64,000 nt of DNA, taken from Acanthochlamys bracteata (taxonomy: Eukaryota > Streptophyta > Magnoliopsida > Pandanales > Velloziaceae). The first letter of the stretch is position 1, and each line of letters starts with the position of its first letter. The translations under genes were made by a program, and so were the position numbers. Of the stretch, positions 50,163 through 64,000 are shown one piece after another. The notes under the pieces were generated by a model, which was given only the letters and a program-made list of their open reading frames with translations, searched no databases and had not been told where the DNA came from. The stretch covers positions 1,364,001-1,428,000 of the forward strand of contig CM034131.1 in the NCBI GenBank assembly GCA_019914995.1. The letters run 5' to 3'.

Positions 50163-50338
50163 GAAATTCAGAATAAAAGATTTTTGTATTAATTTGTTGT
50201 TTGCTTTGATGCTTTGCAATTGAATTCTCTCAATTCTAGCAATCAATGAATGGACAAACTAGTGTAATAACCTAAAGAATGCAGTCAGGAACCTTTCAAA
50301 AATCATCCCTTGCATACGTTTGACTGTTAAAATCGAAG
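50163..50338. other. Shared 3' region of GASA and PFA-DSP genes
   Basis: The two stop codons are 176 bp apart on opposite strands, so the 3' UTRs must be very short or overlap. On the plus strand aataaaag near 50,170 and atcaatgaatgg near 50,240 could serve as polyadenylation signals. Confidence 0.45.
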
Positions 50339-52800
<2,462 letters not shown>

Positions 52801-54209
52801 TGCTTCTTCAATCTCTCTCTCCTTGTTGTTTCTCTCTTTGTTGGTTGTTGTTTTGGTTTTTGTTTTCACCGCTGGTGATTGCTTTTCTTATTTGGAGAGC
52901 GCGAAGAAAACGAAACGAGAGCGCCAGTGGTTTGGTTTTATGCAAATTTACGTCTTCTATTATAAGCGTCCCAACTCGTTACAACACGTCACCGAATCAA
53001 CAGGGGATATTAATAAAGTATAATCGAGCCCCTATTAAAGGGATAAATTAAGTATATAGATGATTGTTGAGGCACGAAATTGTAACAAAAGATATATATA
53101 TCCTGAATCCCAGTATTTTACATAATCAGCCTATTATTAAGTATATTGGATTCGGCTACGATAAAATATTTTGCATATGAGGCTTTCAATAACCAGTTAT
53201 ATACTTAAATAGTGCTTATTATTTATGGCTAGAGTTGAAGTAATTAAAATCGCAGCAGGAACTCCAAATAATGTCTACAGCTACTATTATTAAGGGGTAA
53301 AGGGTAATTACGTAAATAGAAATATGGGGCCCACTATTTATAACGCAGGATTTTGAAATCAAATCAATGCGTATTTTCGGAGTCTTATCCTGGTACGGTT
53401 CTCTATATTCGCAACAGAATCTGTTTAGGATCTCCTCCTGTTTCGCTGCAGGGAATATTCAGAAAGCAAAGTTGTTGAAATAAAAGTTTTATATTTATAT
53501 CGTGAAAATAATATGCGACTGGAAAAATAATAATCAAAAAGCAAAGTAGTTGAATAAAAATTTTATATCCATATTATGAGAAATATAGTCTAGCGAAAAA
53601 AAGAGATTATTTTTAATAGGTTTAATTACTTAAATTTAGTTAATTGGTGGGTTAAAAATTACATAATATTATTTAATATATGCATAAAAAAGGGTAAAAA
53701 TATATATAAGATATCGTAATTTTTTATCTTAATAGAAATAAAAAAATATTTTATAATTCTGAATTATTATTATGTATATAAAAAATATATATAAGACCGT
53801 TGGGCAACTTTTACTCAAAAATTTTTTATCAATTTTTTATTATTATTATTTTAAAAATAAAATAATAAAATTTATTTATTGAAATAAAATAAAAATATTT
53901 TTTATTTTAGAAAAATTTATTTTATAAGTACTTCTAAATATCTTCTTAAGGTCATCCACCAATGTATAAATACAGTTGATAAGATTTTACATTCATAATC
54001 AACATACATGGTATATAAAAAATATAATAGGACTTACATTACACGCTCCAACAAAAGCAACTAACGACCAATCCTGCCTTCTTTATTGATTGCCTTCTTA
54101 TTAGCAACAAGAAATTAAATGAATTGAAATTGACACAACAAAAGAAGAAATTAACGAGCACATCAACATTCTAAAATACATATCTACTTCCATGAATTAG
54201 TAAATCCAT

Positions 54210-54660
54210 CAAATCTCATTCAGGCAAAGAATCGAACACCTTTGGATAATCCAACGGTTGCTCGTCGGCACACGTTCACGACAATTTGTTGATATTCGGT
54301 AGTAAGATTTCGCTAAGCTCTTCCTCATGGCTTTCACCGCCAGGATTGATCATATAGTGCGTGACCGATTTCGATCATCCAACACTCGCTTGCAACTCTT
54401 AAGTAAACAAGCGAGGAGTTGCAGAGTCTGATTGAATGACGTGAACATTTATATTGTTGTAGATTGTACGGACATGGTGCGTGACGACGAGATCAGATGT
54501 TTGTATTCTTTTTGGTCTTCTTTAAGGATTAACTGGTGAAGAATACTGATTTCGTCAGTTCCGACAGCGGCGAATATTCTTGAAGAAGAAGAAGAGACAG
54601 GGATTGATCTTGGAAGAAAAAGAAGTATCACGGCCGACGGCGGCGGTGGTAAAGGGTAGA
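54210..54660 (-). pseudogene. Unrecognised coding-like relic
   Basis: A patch of coding-like composition with GC-rich codons (for example ccgccgccgtcggcc) in an AT-rich spacer. On the minus strand, short open pieces include SECWMIEIGHALYDQSW, MINPGGESHEEELSEILLPN and CADEQPLDYPKVFDSLPE, broken by stops and frame changes. No start or splice structure joins them cleanly. I do not recognise the family. It looks like a decayed duplicate of a real gene. Confidence 0.3.
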
Positions 54661-54933
54661 AAAACTTGTCTAGATTGGTGGAGTGAAACAAATAAAAAAA
54701 ATCACTACATAAATATAGCAAAATAAGACGGATAAAATAAGAATTTCATAAATTAAATAAATCATAACATTCTCTTATTTCTGATTACACTCTAATGTAG
54801 AGTGTAAATTCTCCATATAAAAGTAATAGAGACAAATTTTATTCTCTATTATTCTTATAAATTTATATATCCAAAAAGAATAATAGAAAGTAATGGATTC
54901 TCTTACTCTCTATTGCTCTTATATACTCTCAAT

Positions 54934-55457
54934 CAAGATTGTCAAAATCGGGATATTTTGTAGGATCGTTCCGTTTGAATATGATCTTAAAATCAGATCT
55001 TAAAATAAAATTGTAAGATTTTACATACTGATAAATTTTATAAAATTTTTTCAATACTATTAAGAATATTTTATAAAAGTTTTTCTAATTTTTTTAAAAT
55101 TTTTTTAGTACATTTTTAAAATTTAAAATTCTTTTAAATTTTATAATAAAATTCTTCTATATTTTATAGAAAATTTTTTAAACTAATACTTTTTCAGAAA
55201 ACCTTCAGGATTTATAGAACTCTCTAAAATTTTATAAAAAACTCTTTGAAATATAGTTAATTATAAAAATTTCTTCAAAAGTAAAATCTTATAAGATCGT
55301 AAAAAAATCGGGATCTTACCGATTTTAAGATTTAAATCGGAATTTAGATGGGATTTTACTAAAACAAAGATTTTACTTGAAATTGAGATAGTTTAGGTGA
55401 AGTAAAATCGTAAAATTGTAGGATTTTAAGATTTAAATCGTGATTTTAATAACCTTG
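54934..55457. mobile_element. hAT-type MITE with perfect 8-bp target duplication
   Basis: A 524-bp AT-rich non-coding element. Its left end is caagattgtcaaaatcggga and its right end, read on the minus strand, is caaggttattaaaatcacga: a 21-bp imperfect terminal inverted repeat. It is flanked on both sides by the identical 8-mer ctctcaat (54,926-54,933 and 55,458-55,465), the duplication length made by hAT transposases. Inside, gattttaagatttaaatcg and aaaatcgtaaaat words recur. It has no coding capacity and would depend on a transposase elsewhere. Confidence 0.82.
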
Positions 55458-55918
55458 CTCTCAATCCAAACAACCAATTAGAGTGAAGTAAACATGCTAT
55501 GAGCATCTCTTTTAAAGTTCAAATTCATAAAGATAGTTTGCGTCTCTTCTTTTATACACAACCTCTAAACATATTAATTGAAGGAGTCAATACTACATTA
55601 TTGGAAGATAATCAGTGATATTATAATGAGAACTATTTTCTAATAGATTTGAGTAGAGAGAAATTCTACAGTTTTTGAGCATGCTGAAAAATATATGTGC
55701 ATGTTTTTCCTAGTGCTGACTATCTTGTTTCCTTATTAAACATGCTGAAAAAAATTTCTCAGGCTATAACCTTCACATATGCTATCAAAATGCGACATAT
55801 TTTCTCTGTTTCCCTCATCTATCTTTGAGATTTTTTACAAGCAAGCATATCTTTCTTTCCTCATCTATCTTTGAGAGTCCAAGTAAATATCTCTCTTTCC
55901 CTCATCGATTTAAGAGAG

Positions 55919-56160
55919 CGTTTGGGAGTCTTTTGAAATAGAGTTTTTTTGAAACGAAAAATATATTGTTCTTTTTAAAAACGAGCTATATTTTTTTGAT
56001 CCAAAAAAAATTAATAAAAAAGTCTTACTAAGTAGAATTTTTCTAACTTTCTAAATTTTTAAATAAATTCTCTAAGTAGAATTTTCAATTTCTAAAATTT
56101 GAAATTGAAAATTAAAAAATTATTTTTTGAAATAGAATGGAATGCCTAATGTTATTTGAG
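55919..56160. mobile_element. AT-rich MITE-like copy (same family as 16,941-17,545)
   Basis: Starts cgtttgggag and shares with the copies near 17 kb the order ttgaaatagagttttt, ttctttttaaaaa, ttactaa.tagaatttttct, aactttctaaatttttaaat. No target-site duplication is visible. A further related AT-rich piece follows directly to about 56,370. Confidence 0.45.
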
Positions 56161-57995
56161 ATTGCTTGCTTTTATGAACAGCAAGCTTTTGGTAGAGTTT
56201 TTTAAAGTAAGTTTATTTTTTTTAGTTTAAAAAATAAAATTATATATATATAAATTTTATAATATATATTTTTATTCATACTTTAAATTTTTTTAAAAAT
56301 TTAAGATACTATAATTTTTTTGTAAAATAAAATAAATAAAAATGAAATAAATATCTGAAAACACAGCCAAATATGCTCAAAATCCTAACAATATTCGGTC
56401 AGTAGACCCTCTAGTCGGGTCTCTAAACTGTTGATTTGTGCTCGAAAAATTTTGAGCTTATTTATTTATCAATAATTGATTTAAAAAAAACATTTTGACC
56501 AAAAAGTCATATTTATTGACTTTTATATTTACTTTTATAAAGTTATTCTCACAATTCACTATTTAATAATTTTACTTTTTAAAAACCTATTTTTCAATAA
56601 TTTATTTTTAAATTATTTTCTTCTAATAAGTAAATAAAATTTTACTAGCAAGTATTTCAAGTTTTCGAACTAGAATCTCGATATCGAGAAAGTTTTGAAC
56701 ACTTTTGGAATAATTGAAAAAATAAAACTTCTCAAAACCAAAAAAAAGTATTTATAAATTTTTTCAGAATAATTTATATGTATAGTGATCTCCAAATCTG
56801 AAGACATATAAAAAAATAAAAATGTCAATTAATCCATACAAGTGGCCGTACAATGAAGCACCTTCCGGTCTCACCATGTACATTTTGTCTGTCCTTCCAA
56901 TTCACCTCCCTCATCTCCAACAGCTCGATTTGTTTAATAAAATAAAATAAAATAAAATAATATATATATTATTTAAAATATATTAATTATATATAAAATA
57001 TATAGTTTTTTAATAAAAATAATAATAGAAATACGACAAACACCAGCTTCGTCTCTCTTTCGATTATTTTGTTTATGACCAAAAAGGACAACGTCTTATC
57101 ACGGTATCTCTGGAATACATTAAGTAAATGAGAGCAGATTAACACGAATTTTTGGAGGGTAGTTCCGTACATTAACGTACTAATCACTTACCACTTGTCC
57201 GTTGGTCGGATTCACAGTGAGTCTGGTCTTCTCTTGAAAAGTAAAAGTTTTCTGGTAAATTTCTTGAAGAATTTACTCGTCTTCGCTGTTATATGTTGAG
57301 CGTGGAGATTCGCTCTCTCTCGTTCATCTCCACTCTTCACCGCGATCTCACAGTGTTTCTCGGGTTCTCCCATGGGGTAGGATTTTGTTAATTATTTATT
57401 TTGATTTCCTTTTTTCTTCTTTATTTTGTTTTGAGAATTTTTCTGTGGATTTGGATCTGGAATAAGTACTGTAGGAGGTTGGATTTGATTTTAAAATATT
57501 TTTGATCATTTGTTTGCCAGACTTTTCTTTCTGGATTCAGTTCTAGGCAAGGTTTTTGTATTTTTTGTACATTTCTAAGGTATTTCCTTTACTGATTGCT
57601 ATGTATCTTCTTTGCTTTTCTTGGTTCTTGTGTTAGGTTTTTGTTTGTCGAGGTGCAGTCAGATTTGTTTTAGTTTTGGTGATTTATTGGTAAAGATTTC
57701 TTGGTTTTTCTTCTGGTTTTGGTGCTTAAGTTGTGCAACAGTTGTATAATTATAGATTTTGATTGTTGTGGGTACCGGTGGTGTTGTAAATTTTCCCTTT
57801 CTTGTTTCTAATTTTTGCAGGAGAAAACCGGTTGATTGCTTAGCCTGGAGTGAGTGGGTGACAACGAGAGAGAGCACGCCGGTAGGCACTCATGAGAAGA
57901 ACCATGGCTGTCCACAGGTGTGCTCCTTCTCGTTGTCACCTTCTTTCCATTATCTAACGCCACTGGACGACGTCATTATCTTCTCTTTGGTGAAG

Positions 57996-60900
57996 GTACC
58001 TTACCTTACTTTCAAGATTTATTTAGTTTTCTGATTACTAGGGCATGCGTATTTTATGAGCATGGGGTTGTTAATATCTTCTGAAGTTCTAGTCTAAATT
58101 CCAGTTATTCTGTCATTAGAATGTATGTGATCCGTTTTATGTAGAGTGAAGTTGTTGCACTTTGTCCTGTGGTTGGATACATGATTTACTGGATGCTGTT
58201 GGTGATTTGTTTCTCTTACTGTTGGCAATGATTAACACTAGCTCACAGTTACTTAGACCTTACTTGCTGAACCTTTTCTATATGTGTTATTGTCAGTCAT
58301 TTTTGCACTGACAATGTGCTGGGGAACCATGCTCGACCAATTGTTACTGTTGGTACTTCTAGTTATGGCATTCAAGTATTACTAAATTCTAGAAAAACTC
58401 CAAAATTTTGTTTTTGTATTTATTTGTTGAATCTGTTGGGATGAATAGCAATTTTTCTAGTTCCTCAGTTGTAGGAAATATAACCACATCTTATGTCTTT
58501 AAAAGGATTTAATGGTGCCTAAGATCTTAAGTATAGATGAAAATGTTATTACTATTTGTTATCAAAATTGTTATTATCAAAACTGTGTATGTAATAGGAA
58601 TTTTTTCTTTACTTGTGTGTGTCTAAGTGCTCCCTAGCAGTAGATCTTTCAGCTATTAGTAGCAAATAGTGGTTAGTAAGGATTTTCCTTCTATGTTCTA
58701 CTGTCCTTAGGTAATATTGATTGTGATGTTTGTTATAAGCAGGCTTTCCCATTTATGCTATTATCTATATATTTGTGTGAATTTTTATGGCAATGTTGGT
58801 CTCGTGTTACTTTAATTTCTTTTCTGGTTCCTTTGTTTTGTAGTTTTTCGTAAATATGGAGTAGTGTGTGCCCATTTTTCATCTTCTCTAGTCTCTTCTT
58901 TCTCTTTCTTGTGCGTGTTGAAATAAGTTTTAGAAAGTTAGGTACATCCAATTCTGGGATTATATTGATAATCCTTTCATCACTTTGTTCTTCCCTGATG
59001 TCAATTCACGAGAATATCGATTTAAATTTTTCGAAGTTGTTAGCAGTTGGGGGAAGTTCTTACAATCTTACTTGCTTCAATTACAAAGTAACAACATAAT
59101 GGATCAATACCAAATAAGCAGAATGTCGACGTAGTGTGATGCCAACAAGCAGAATTTGCACAATTTTCCTGTTGATATTAATTCTCTTTATATACCATAG
59201 GAGAATATATAAGGGAGGTTATGCAAATGATGTTGGCTCTAGAATGGAAATCCCATCAATATGGCTGAGAATTTTTGCTCTCTTTCTAGTTCTGTAGCAG
59301 TAAAGGTGCATCTCAGATGATGATGCTCTGCCCAAGGCTTGCTCGTATCTATACATATACTGGATAAACAGTTTTTTCTTCTGGGATCAATCTATGTAAT
59401 AGGTATATTTTGAACTAATACTTTGTAATCAATTCTTTCTAGATTTACAAAGTTCTATTGTCTAGAGCAACTACACTACCTAAATCACTTTGTACTCACT
59501 CAATATGGACTAATCTTGTTGCTCGTTCATTCATGAAATCACAAAAGGGATCAATTGAGCGAAACATTTTATTAATATATAGTTGGTTTGCAAACTGATA
59601 CTAAGGTGCACATGCTAAAGATATTCTTCATAGAGATGGTTCACCATATATAGAATTACCAGATGCACAATCCTTTTTTTCTTCTGAATCTTAGGGGATG
59701 CTAGGGTTGAGACTTGATAAACATGTAGTTTGTTAGCAATGTAAAATGAATGGATGACATTTTATGCACAATCATACTGAATAGAGCTTCTATCTTCCTC
59801 AAGATATTCTCATGGAAGCAGTAATAATTAGCAATAGTCATTGCTCTTATTGCATGGGTCATGCTCTTGGTTATGCCTTTAGCACTATTATCAGCAGTTT
59901 AGCTGAACTTATCCTTTTTACAGTAGCTCCAACACAGGCTAAGCTTGACTACAGGAGTTTCACTGCCACTTTTGAACTAGTTCCCAAATCTTGTTTATTT
60001 TTCATGAATAAATCTGCGTAGGTTCATGGTTTAGGGATGACAATTTGGAGGTTTCTTATGGCTGCCATCTTTGTCCCCACCTGTACCTCTAGTACAAACC
60101 AACCTTCGTGTCACTCAATTCCCTAGTTGAAAAATGATTTGGTTTGAGGTCCCAATGGAGCACTTTCTCTACCTTTTAGTATCTATTAGATTTTCTTTTA
60201 CTTGATACATTGAAATAATAACAATCCCCTTACATGCAAATTGCTGATCATGCAAACTAAACTCAAGTTTACCAAAAACTTCCTAATTTGATTGATATTT
60301 ATATTAAGTAGAACCACGAAACATGTAGCATATTAAGTAAGCAACTTCTCAGGGAGGGGAACCAAGGGTGGAAATATCTCTATTACTTGTCCATCTAATG
60401 TTTGAGATTTTTTCTTTCTTTTTTCCCCCTTCCTTTAGAGCATGTCAAGGTGTTGGTCAGTTGCTTTGAACGTTATCTTTTAGATGTGTGTGATTAGTGG
60501 AGTTTACCTTGTGTGGACATCATCCTGGTAAAGTTTCATTATTACTTGGAAAGCATGGTTAACTTTTACTGACTTTGCATATGTTTTTTTTTAATTACTT
60601 TTGGTTAAAAGTGACCAACACCAATAAAAACTAACTTGGTCCATAGACCTCTTGGTTTTTTTCTATTAAAGACATCATTGTTTTCTGTATCACATTTTCA
60701 AATAAAATGAAATTGACACAAAAAGATCTTATTATGTTCCTATTGAAGGTTGCGCAGTTGATTTTGTAAATCCTGAACTCCAGAACCCCAACATTTGAAC
60801 CTGTGGGATCTAGAATATGACTGTTTCCCATTTGTAAAACAATGTTTGCTTGTTTATTGAGAAATTGTGCCATATCAACCACAAAACGTTTTCCTCAAAT

Positions 60901-61856
60901 TTGTAATACAGTTGGTTGGCAATGTAAACCGTGAATAATATTGTCTTAACTGTCAAGATCAAGTATCAGGAGCTTGAGATTTGTCAATTTCGTAATAGTT
61001 ATCTGACTTCTTATCTTTTAAAGTAAAATGTTTGCAAGAATGCATGCAATTATTATACTTGAATGTAGATATATACAAGGATTTAAACCCTTTTAAGCAA
61101 CTAAGGGTCGAATTGTTAGGGCAGCACTCTTCAAAGAGAATGAGGTTTCAAATTCTGGCAGTGGTTCTTTATTTAAAAAGAAAAGGCTATAAACCAAGAA
61201 GGTATATGTAGCATAAAGATAATTCAGTAGTTGGTCATTTTGAAACTAAAAGATCCACAGAGTAAGGATTGAATTATGGTAGATTCATTTTAGATTGTTG
61301 TTATCTGTCGTGGCTTCTATGTGTGCAAAAGTTTTCCCTGCTGCAACATTACTTTGCTGTCACTCTTGATAATTCCCACTTTCTTGCTTGTGGAGTAAAG
61401 AAGCTTAGAAGCAAGGCGTGAGTCTAGACTTTTGGATGAATGCAACGAGTTTTACTATGACTTTTGTTCTGTTTGTGTTAAGTTTGCCAAGGAAAGTTGT
61501 AAGAAACATCTTAAACTAGCTTGGTACAAGGACGGGTTGTGGGGATGCTATTATCTTATAAAAGCGAATGCGACGGTCATATATATTTGCAATACAGTTG
61601 GTTGTTGCAAAGGTTTTTGTAACTAGCTAGTTGCAAGAATAAATTTAGATATTTTTACTTTTAAGAGAAAAATACTGTAGAAGGAAGATGATCAACAAAT
61701 AGCTAAGATGTACTAAGTCTATTTGTTGTTAGGGAAAGAGGCTTGGAGTACTTGAAGTTTTTCGAAGATTATAAGTGATATAAGGAAGAGATGGCTAGTT
61801 AAGTATTATTTTATCTTCTTGACATTTTCATCTAACCCTTTAGCGTACATGGATCC
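57996..61856. other. Long non-coding stretch, probably intronic
   Basis: Moderate AT content, T-rich on the plus strand as in plant introns of plus-strand genes. Many short open frames occur but none has splice support or recognisable protein content. At 61,107-61,160 a tRNA-like phrase (aggtttcaaattctggc) could be an old SINE piece, too weak to call. Confidence 0.35.
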
Positions 61857-62594
61857 TGTTGGGGCTTCAAGTTATACTAGGCCTGAGTTAGTAGCATTTA
61901 GAATTTAATGAACTCGAATAAAAGACGAACTAGTTTGGTGAGTTAGGATCGGATTAGTAGCGTAGGAGTTTAAAATGATGCCCAAGTGAATAACTCACTT
62001 TGATCGGATTAGCTGACTTGGATGTGGGTCAGCAACTCATTTTGAATTAGGCCAATTGGATCATGATTTGGTGGGCTTAACAACACACGTTTCATAATAG
62101 TTCCATATTGGTTGGGTGATGGGTTGGGTATGTGCTACAAGTGGGGATGCTAATTCGTAAGAGATTGGCCAAATTTTTTTAGTATGGAGATTCGATCCTA
62201 CAATTAGTATCAGAGCATGGTAGAAAGGAACCACCCGGTGTGTTGATAGGGAGAAATTATTGGGCCTCAAAGTTAGACTAGGCCGGGATTAGTAGCGTAT
62301 AAGATTTGGTGGGTCCGAGTGAAATACGGACTAATTTGGTGGATTAGAATCGGATTAGTAGTATAGGATCTTGAGATGGTGCTCAAATAAAATATGAACT
62401 AGCTAATTTAAAGGTGAGCCAGTAACTTGCATTGAGTTAGATCAAGTGAACCCTGACTTGGTGGGCTTAACAACCCACGTTCCTTAATAGTTTCACATTG
62501 ATTGGATGCTGAAATGTGTATGTGCTTATAAATGAGAAATGCTAATCTATAAAAAGTTAACAAATGTTTTTTAATGTGAGGATCCGATTCTACA
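61857..62594 (+). mobile_element. TRIM-type miniature LTR retroelement (fossil)
   Basis: Two diverged direct repeats, 61,857-62,202 (346 bp) and 62,258-62,594 (337 bp), lie only about 55 bp apart. Directly after the first comes a primer-binding-site-like stretch (62,204-62,217, the tatcagagc type complementary to initiator Met tRNA), and directly before the second a purine run (62,249-62,256). Both repeats end in taca, and near-matching 5-bp flanks sit at 61,852-61,856 and 62,595-62,599. There is no internal coding capacity, so this is a terminal-repeat retrotransposon in miniature. The repeats differ widely, which points to an old insertion, several million years or more by inference. The family name is not known to me. 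Confidence 0.78.
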
Positions 62595-64000
62595 AATCCT
62601 TTTGCAAAGAACTGATATCATAAAGCTTTATTAGGATTGTATCAATATGTACCAACCTAATCCCATTCCTACTGTATCCTGTCTGGGAATTGGCTATTTC
62701 GATTAATCTACTTGGGTGGAGCTTATTTATATTCTCAGCTATACAGCATAGAACTACGCATATGAAGTATGTAGCTCTAATCGAAGTTAAGAGAACAACG
62801 ACAACCCAAAAATAAGAAAAAAAAGAAAGCAAACCAAAACTATTGGCCTTACAGGCCCTCGATATAGTAACAATAAAAGCTCAAAAATTATCAACACTTA
62901 CAAAGTGCTATTTACTTCGTGTTCTTCTTGAAATTGCCATGTTAGCTATGTGATACACCGATGTCTAGTTTTGCTCATATTTTACTTTACGACTGTGTAT
63001 TAAACATGTTGCACTATCCTTGTTCGTCTGAACTGCAGTATGTTGAATCAACAAGCTTCAAACTTTTATTCTGATGTTTTAGCCTACCTAATTGGTATCC
63101 TTGAGTTTATCTTGTATGCAGGCCATGTCTCATTAATTTTGACCAATTTTACATAAAAAATGCCAGAGGACCTAGACATCATGCTTACCTGAAAGGTTTA
63201 GGTGGCATATACAGAGAATAATTTGAGCATATAGCCTCTGATGCAAATTGAATGGTACTGAAAGCATAAGACAGAGACAAAAATTTAGGATTAGCACAAT
63301 TTGCTCAATATTGTTTTGAATCTTTATCGTGTTGGCTATACGTTATCTACCAGATTATGTTGGTAGAATATTCTCTACATCGCTATAGTCTATCCTTCTA
63401 ACTGTAACTTTTAGCCAGTCATATTTAGTTATTGTAAATTATTCTCCACAGATTCAGAGCTTTAGTTTGTTTAATTTCTGCCTTTCTTCTTATCTTTGCT
63501 AATGCTACCCCGTCTTCTCTTTCTGGCCACTAGTGGTCCCTCTTCTCTTAATAACTCTCTTCATTTTCTTCCTGTCAGAATCGGGATTTGTTTATCTACA
63601 TGAAAGCAATTTCAACTGTTGAAGGACATGTAGATTATATTTGTGTTGGATCTTTTGTGTTTTTAGTTTGTTGTGTGCATTGGTATTAGATTAAAATTGA
63701 TTGGTATGCTAAGGTTCTTCTGTGGTTTCTAGCATATCTGACAAGCTCTATGAAGTGCGAATGGACTCTTTACATGTGGATCTCCTCGTTTTAATTCTTG
63801 ATGAAGATAATCCTGTATGCTTAGGAGATCAGAAGACAGGAATTTTTTCTTTCTCCTCTTCCATTTTCTATGGAATGCTTTCTGGACTGGGCATAAATTT
63901 TGCGACTCGGCAAAGAGGGAAGGCTTTCAGGATTAGTTTTTTGAATACCAGGACATTCATAAGGTTTGCCACTAAATGAAAATCTCTTTTCTCTAGCATG
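62595..64000. other. Right-edge stretch without clear exons
   Basis: T-rich, intron-like DNA. An open frame at 63,734-63,979 follows an acceptor-like ttctag (63,727-63,732) and contains VRMDSLHVDLLVLILDEDN; it could be an exon ending near ttcataag/gtttgc (about 63,962). There is no family match to support it. Confidence 0.25.

Larger units (their letters stand above)
52801..57296. other. Spacer between PFA-DSP and the right-edge gene
   Basis: 4.5 kb of mostly AT-rich DNA. It includes a coding-like patch (54,210-54,660), an hAT-type MITE (54,934-55,457), a MITE-like copy (55,919-56,160), a related AT-rich piece directly after it (to about 56,370) and an (AATAA)n run near 56,936-56,960. 53,800-53,950 shares a stretch with 32,490-32,765. 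No intact gene is seen. Confidence 0.45.
57297..64000 (+). other. Probable 5' part of an unrecognised plus-strand gene
   Basis: A CT-rich leader (57,240-57,370) is followed by ATG at 57,372 directly before a donor (GT at 57,377). The next exon would start at 57,821 after tttttgcag and reads MGRKPVDCLAWSEWVTTRES, open through a donor at 57,918 (cacag then gtgtgc) or 57,996 (gtgaag then gtacct). An alternative ATG at 57,291 gives only a short peptide. Beyond, 58,000-63,700 shows no convincing exon; a possible one starts near 63,734 (ISDKLYEVRMDSLHVDLLVL in open frame). The gene probably continues past the window. I do not recognise it; the early exons could also be untranslated leader. Confidence 0.3.

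Noticed and set aside
57291-57376. ATG at 57,291 as start of the right-edge gene
   Set aside because: After splicing to 57,821 this frame stops within five codons; the ATG at 57,372 stays open longer.
59812-60021. 69-codon open frame in the right-hand region
   Set aside because: No splice sites at its edges, no family match.
61100-61165. tRNA- or SINE-like phrase (aggtttcaaattctggc)
   Set aside because: No A box at the right distance and no cloverleaf; too short to call.
61432-61626. Cys-rich 64-codon open frame
   Set aside because: No signal peptide, no regular Cys spacing, no splice support.

Overview
This window looks like nuclear DNA of a dicot plant. The genes have many exons with GT..AG introns, the spacers are very AT-rich, and several products are plant-specific or plant-typical: photosystem I subunit PsaL with a chloroplast transit-peptide exon, a GASA/snakin peptide, a plant PFA-DSP phosphatase, a PAP15-type purple acid phosphatase and XRI1. 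I cannot name the species. No bacterial or organellar genes are present. I rebuilt the spliced structures by hand from splice sites, codon phase and remembered family sequences, so exon edges are predictions.

Layout. 0-16 kb: two minus-strand genes in tandem, PIG-T (GPI transamidase subunit, 5 exons, 652 aa) and a UBP5-type ubiquitin protease (14 exons, 883 aa) whose 2.5-kb first intron is built of diverged repeats. 16-18 kb: AT-rich spacer with MITE-like copies. 18-25 kb: SUMO (plus, 3 exons, 100 aa) converging on the KDEL receptor ERD2 (minus, 6 exons, 215 aa). 25.4-26.2 kb: two MITE-like elements side by side upstream of MVD. 27-32 kb: diphosphomevalonate decarboxylase MVD (plus, 10 exons, 419 aa) with a threefold 153-bp repeat in intron 2. 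34-37 kb: XRI1 (plus, 9 exons, 309 aa). 38-42.4 kb: purple acid phosphatase/phytase PAP15 (plus, 7 exons, 552 aa) with an alternating TG/CG tract in intron 5. 42.4-47.2 kb: spacer with a decayed gene-like stretch. 47.5-48.3 kb: PsaL (minus, 2 exons), whose transit-peptide exon is out of frame with the mature protein. 49.7-52.8 kb: a GASA peptide gene (plus) and a PFA-DSP phosphatase gene (minus) ending tail to tail. 53-57 kb: spacer with an hAT-type MITE flanked by perfect 8-bp duplications. 57.3-64 kb: probable 5' end of an unrecognised plus-strand gene, with a small LTR fossil (TRIM) at 61.9-62.6 kb.

The genes are unrelated housekeeping or nuclear genes (secretory pathway, ubiquitin/SUMO, isoprenoid, phosphate, photosynthesis). 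They do not form a cluster or pathway, and I found no convincing new biological system. The observations most worth checking are the PsaL frame break, the MITEs with clear target-site duplications, the MVD intron repeat, the gene relics near 43 and 54.4 kb, and the unrecognised gene at the right edge.
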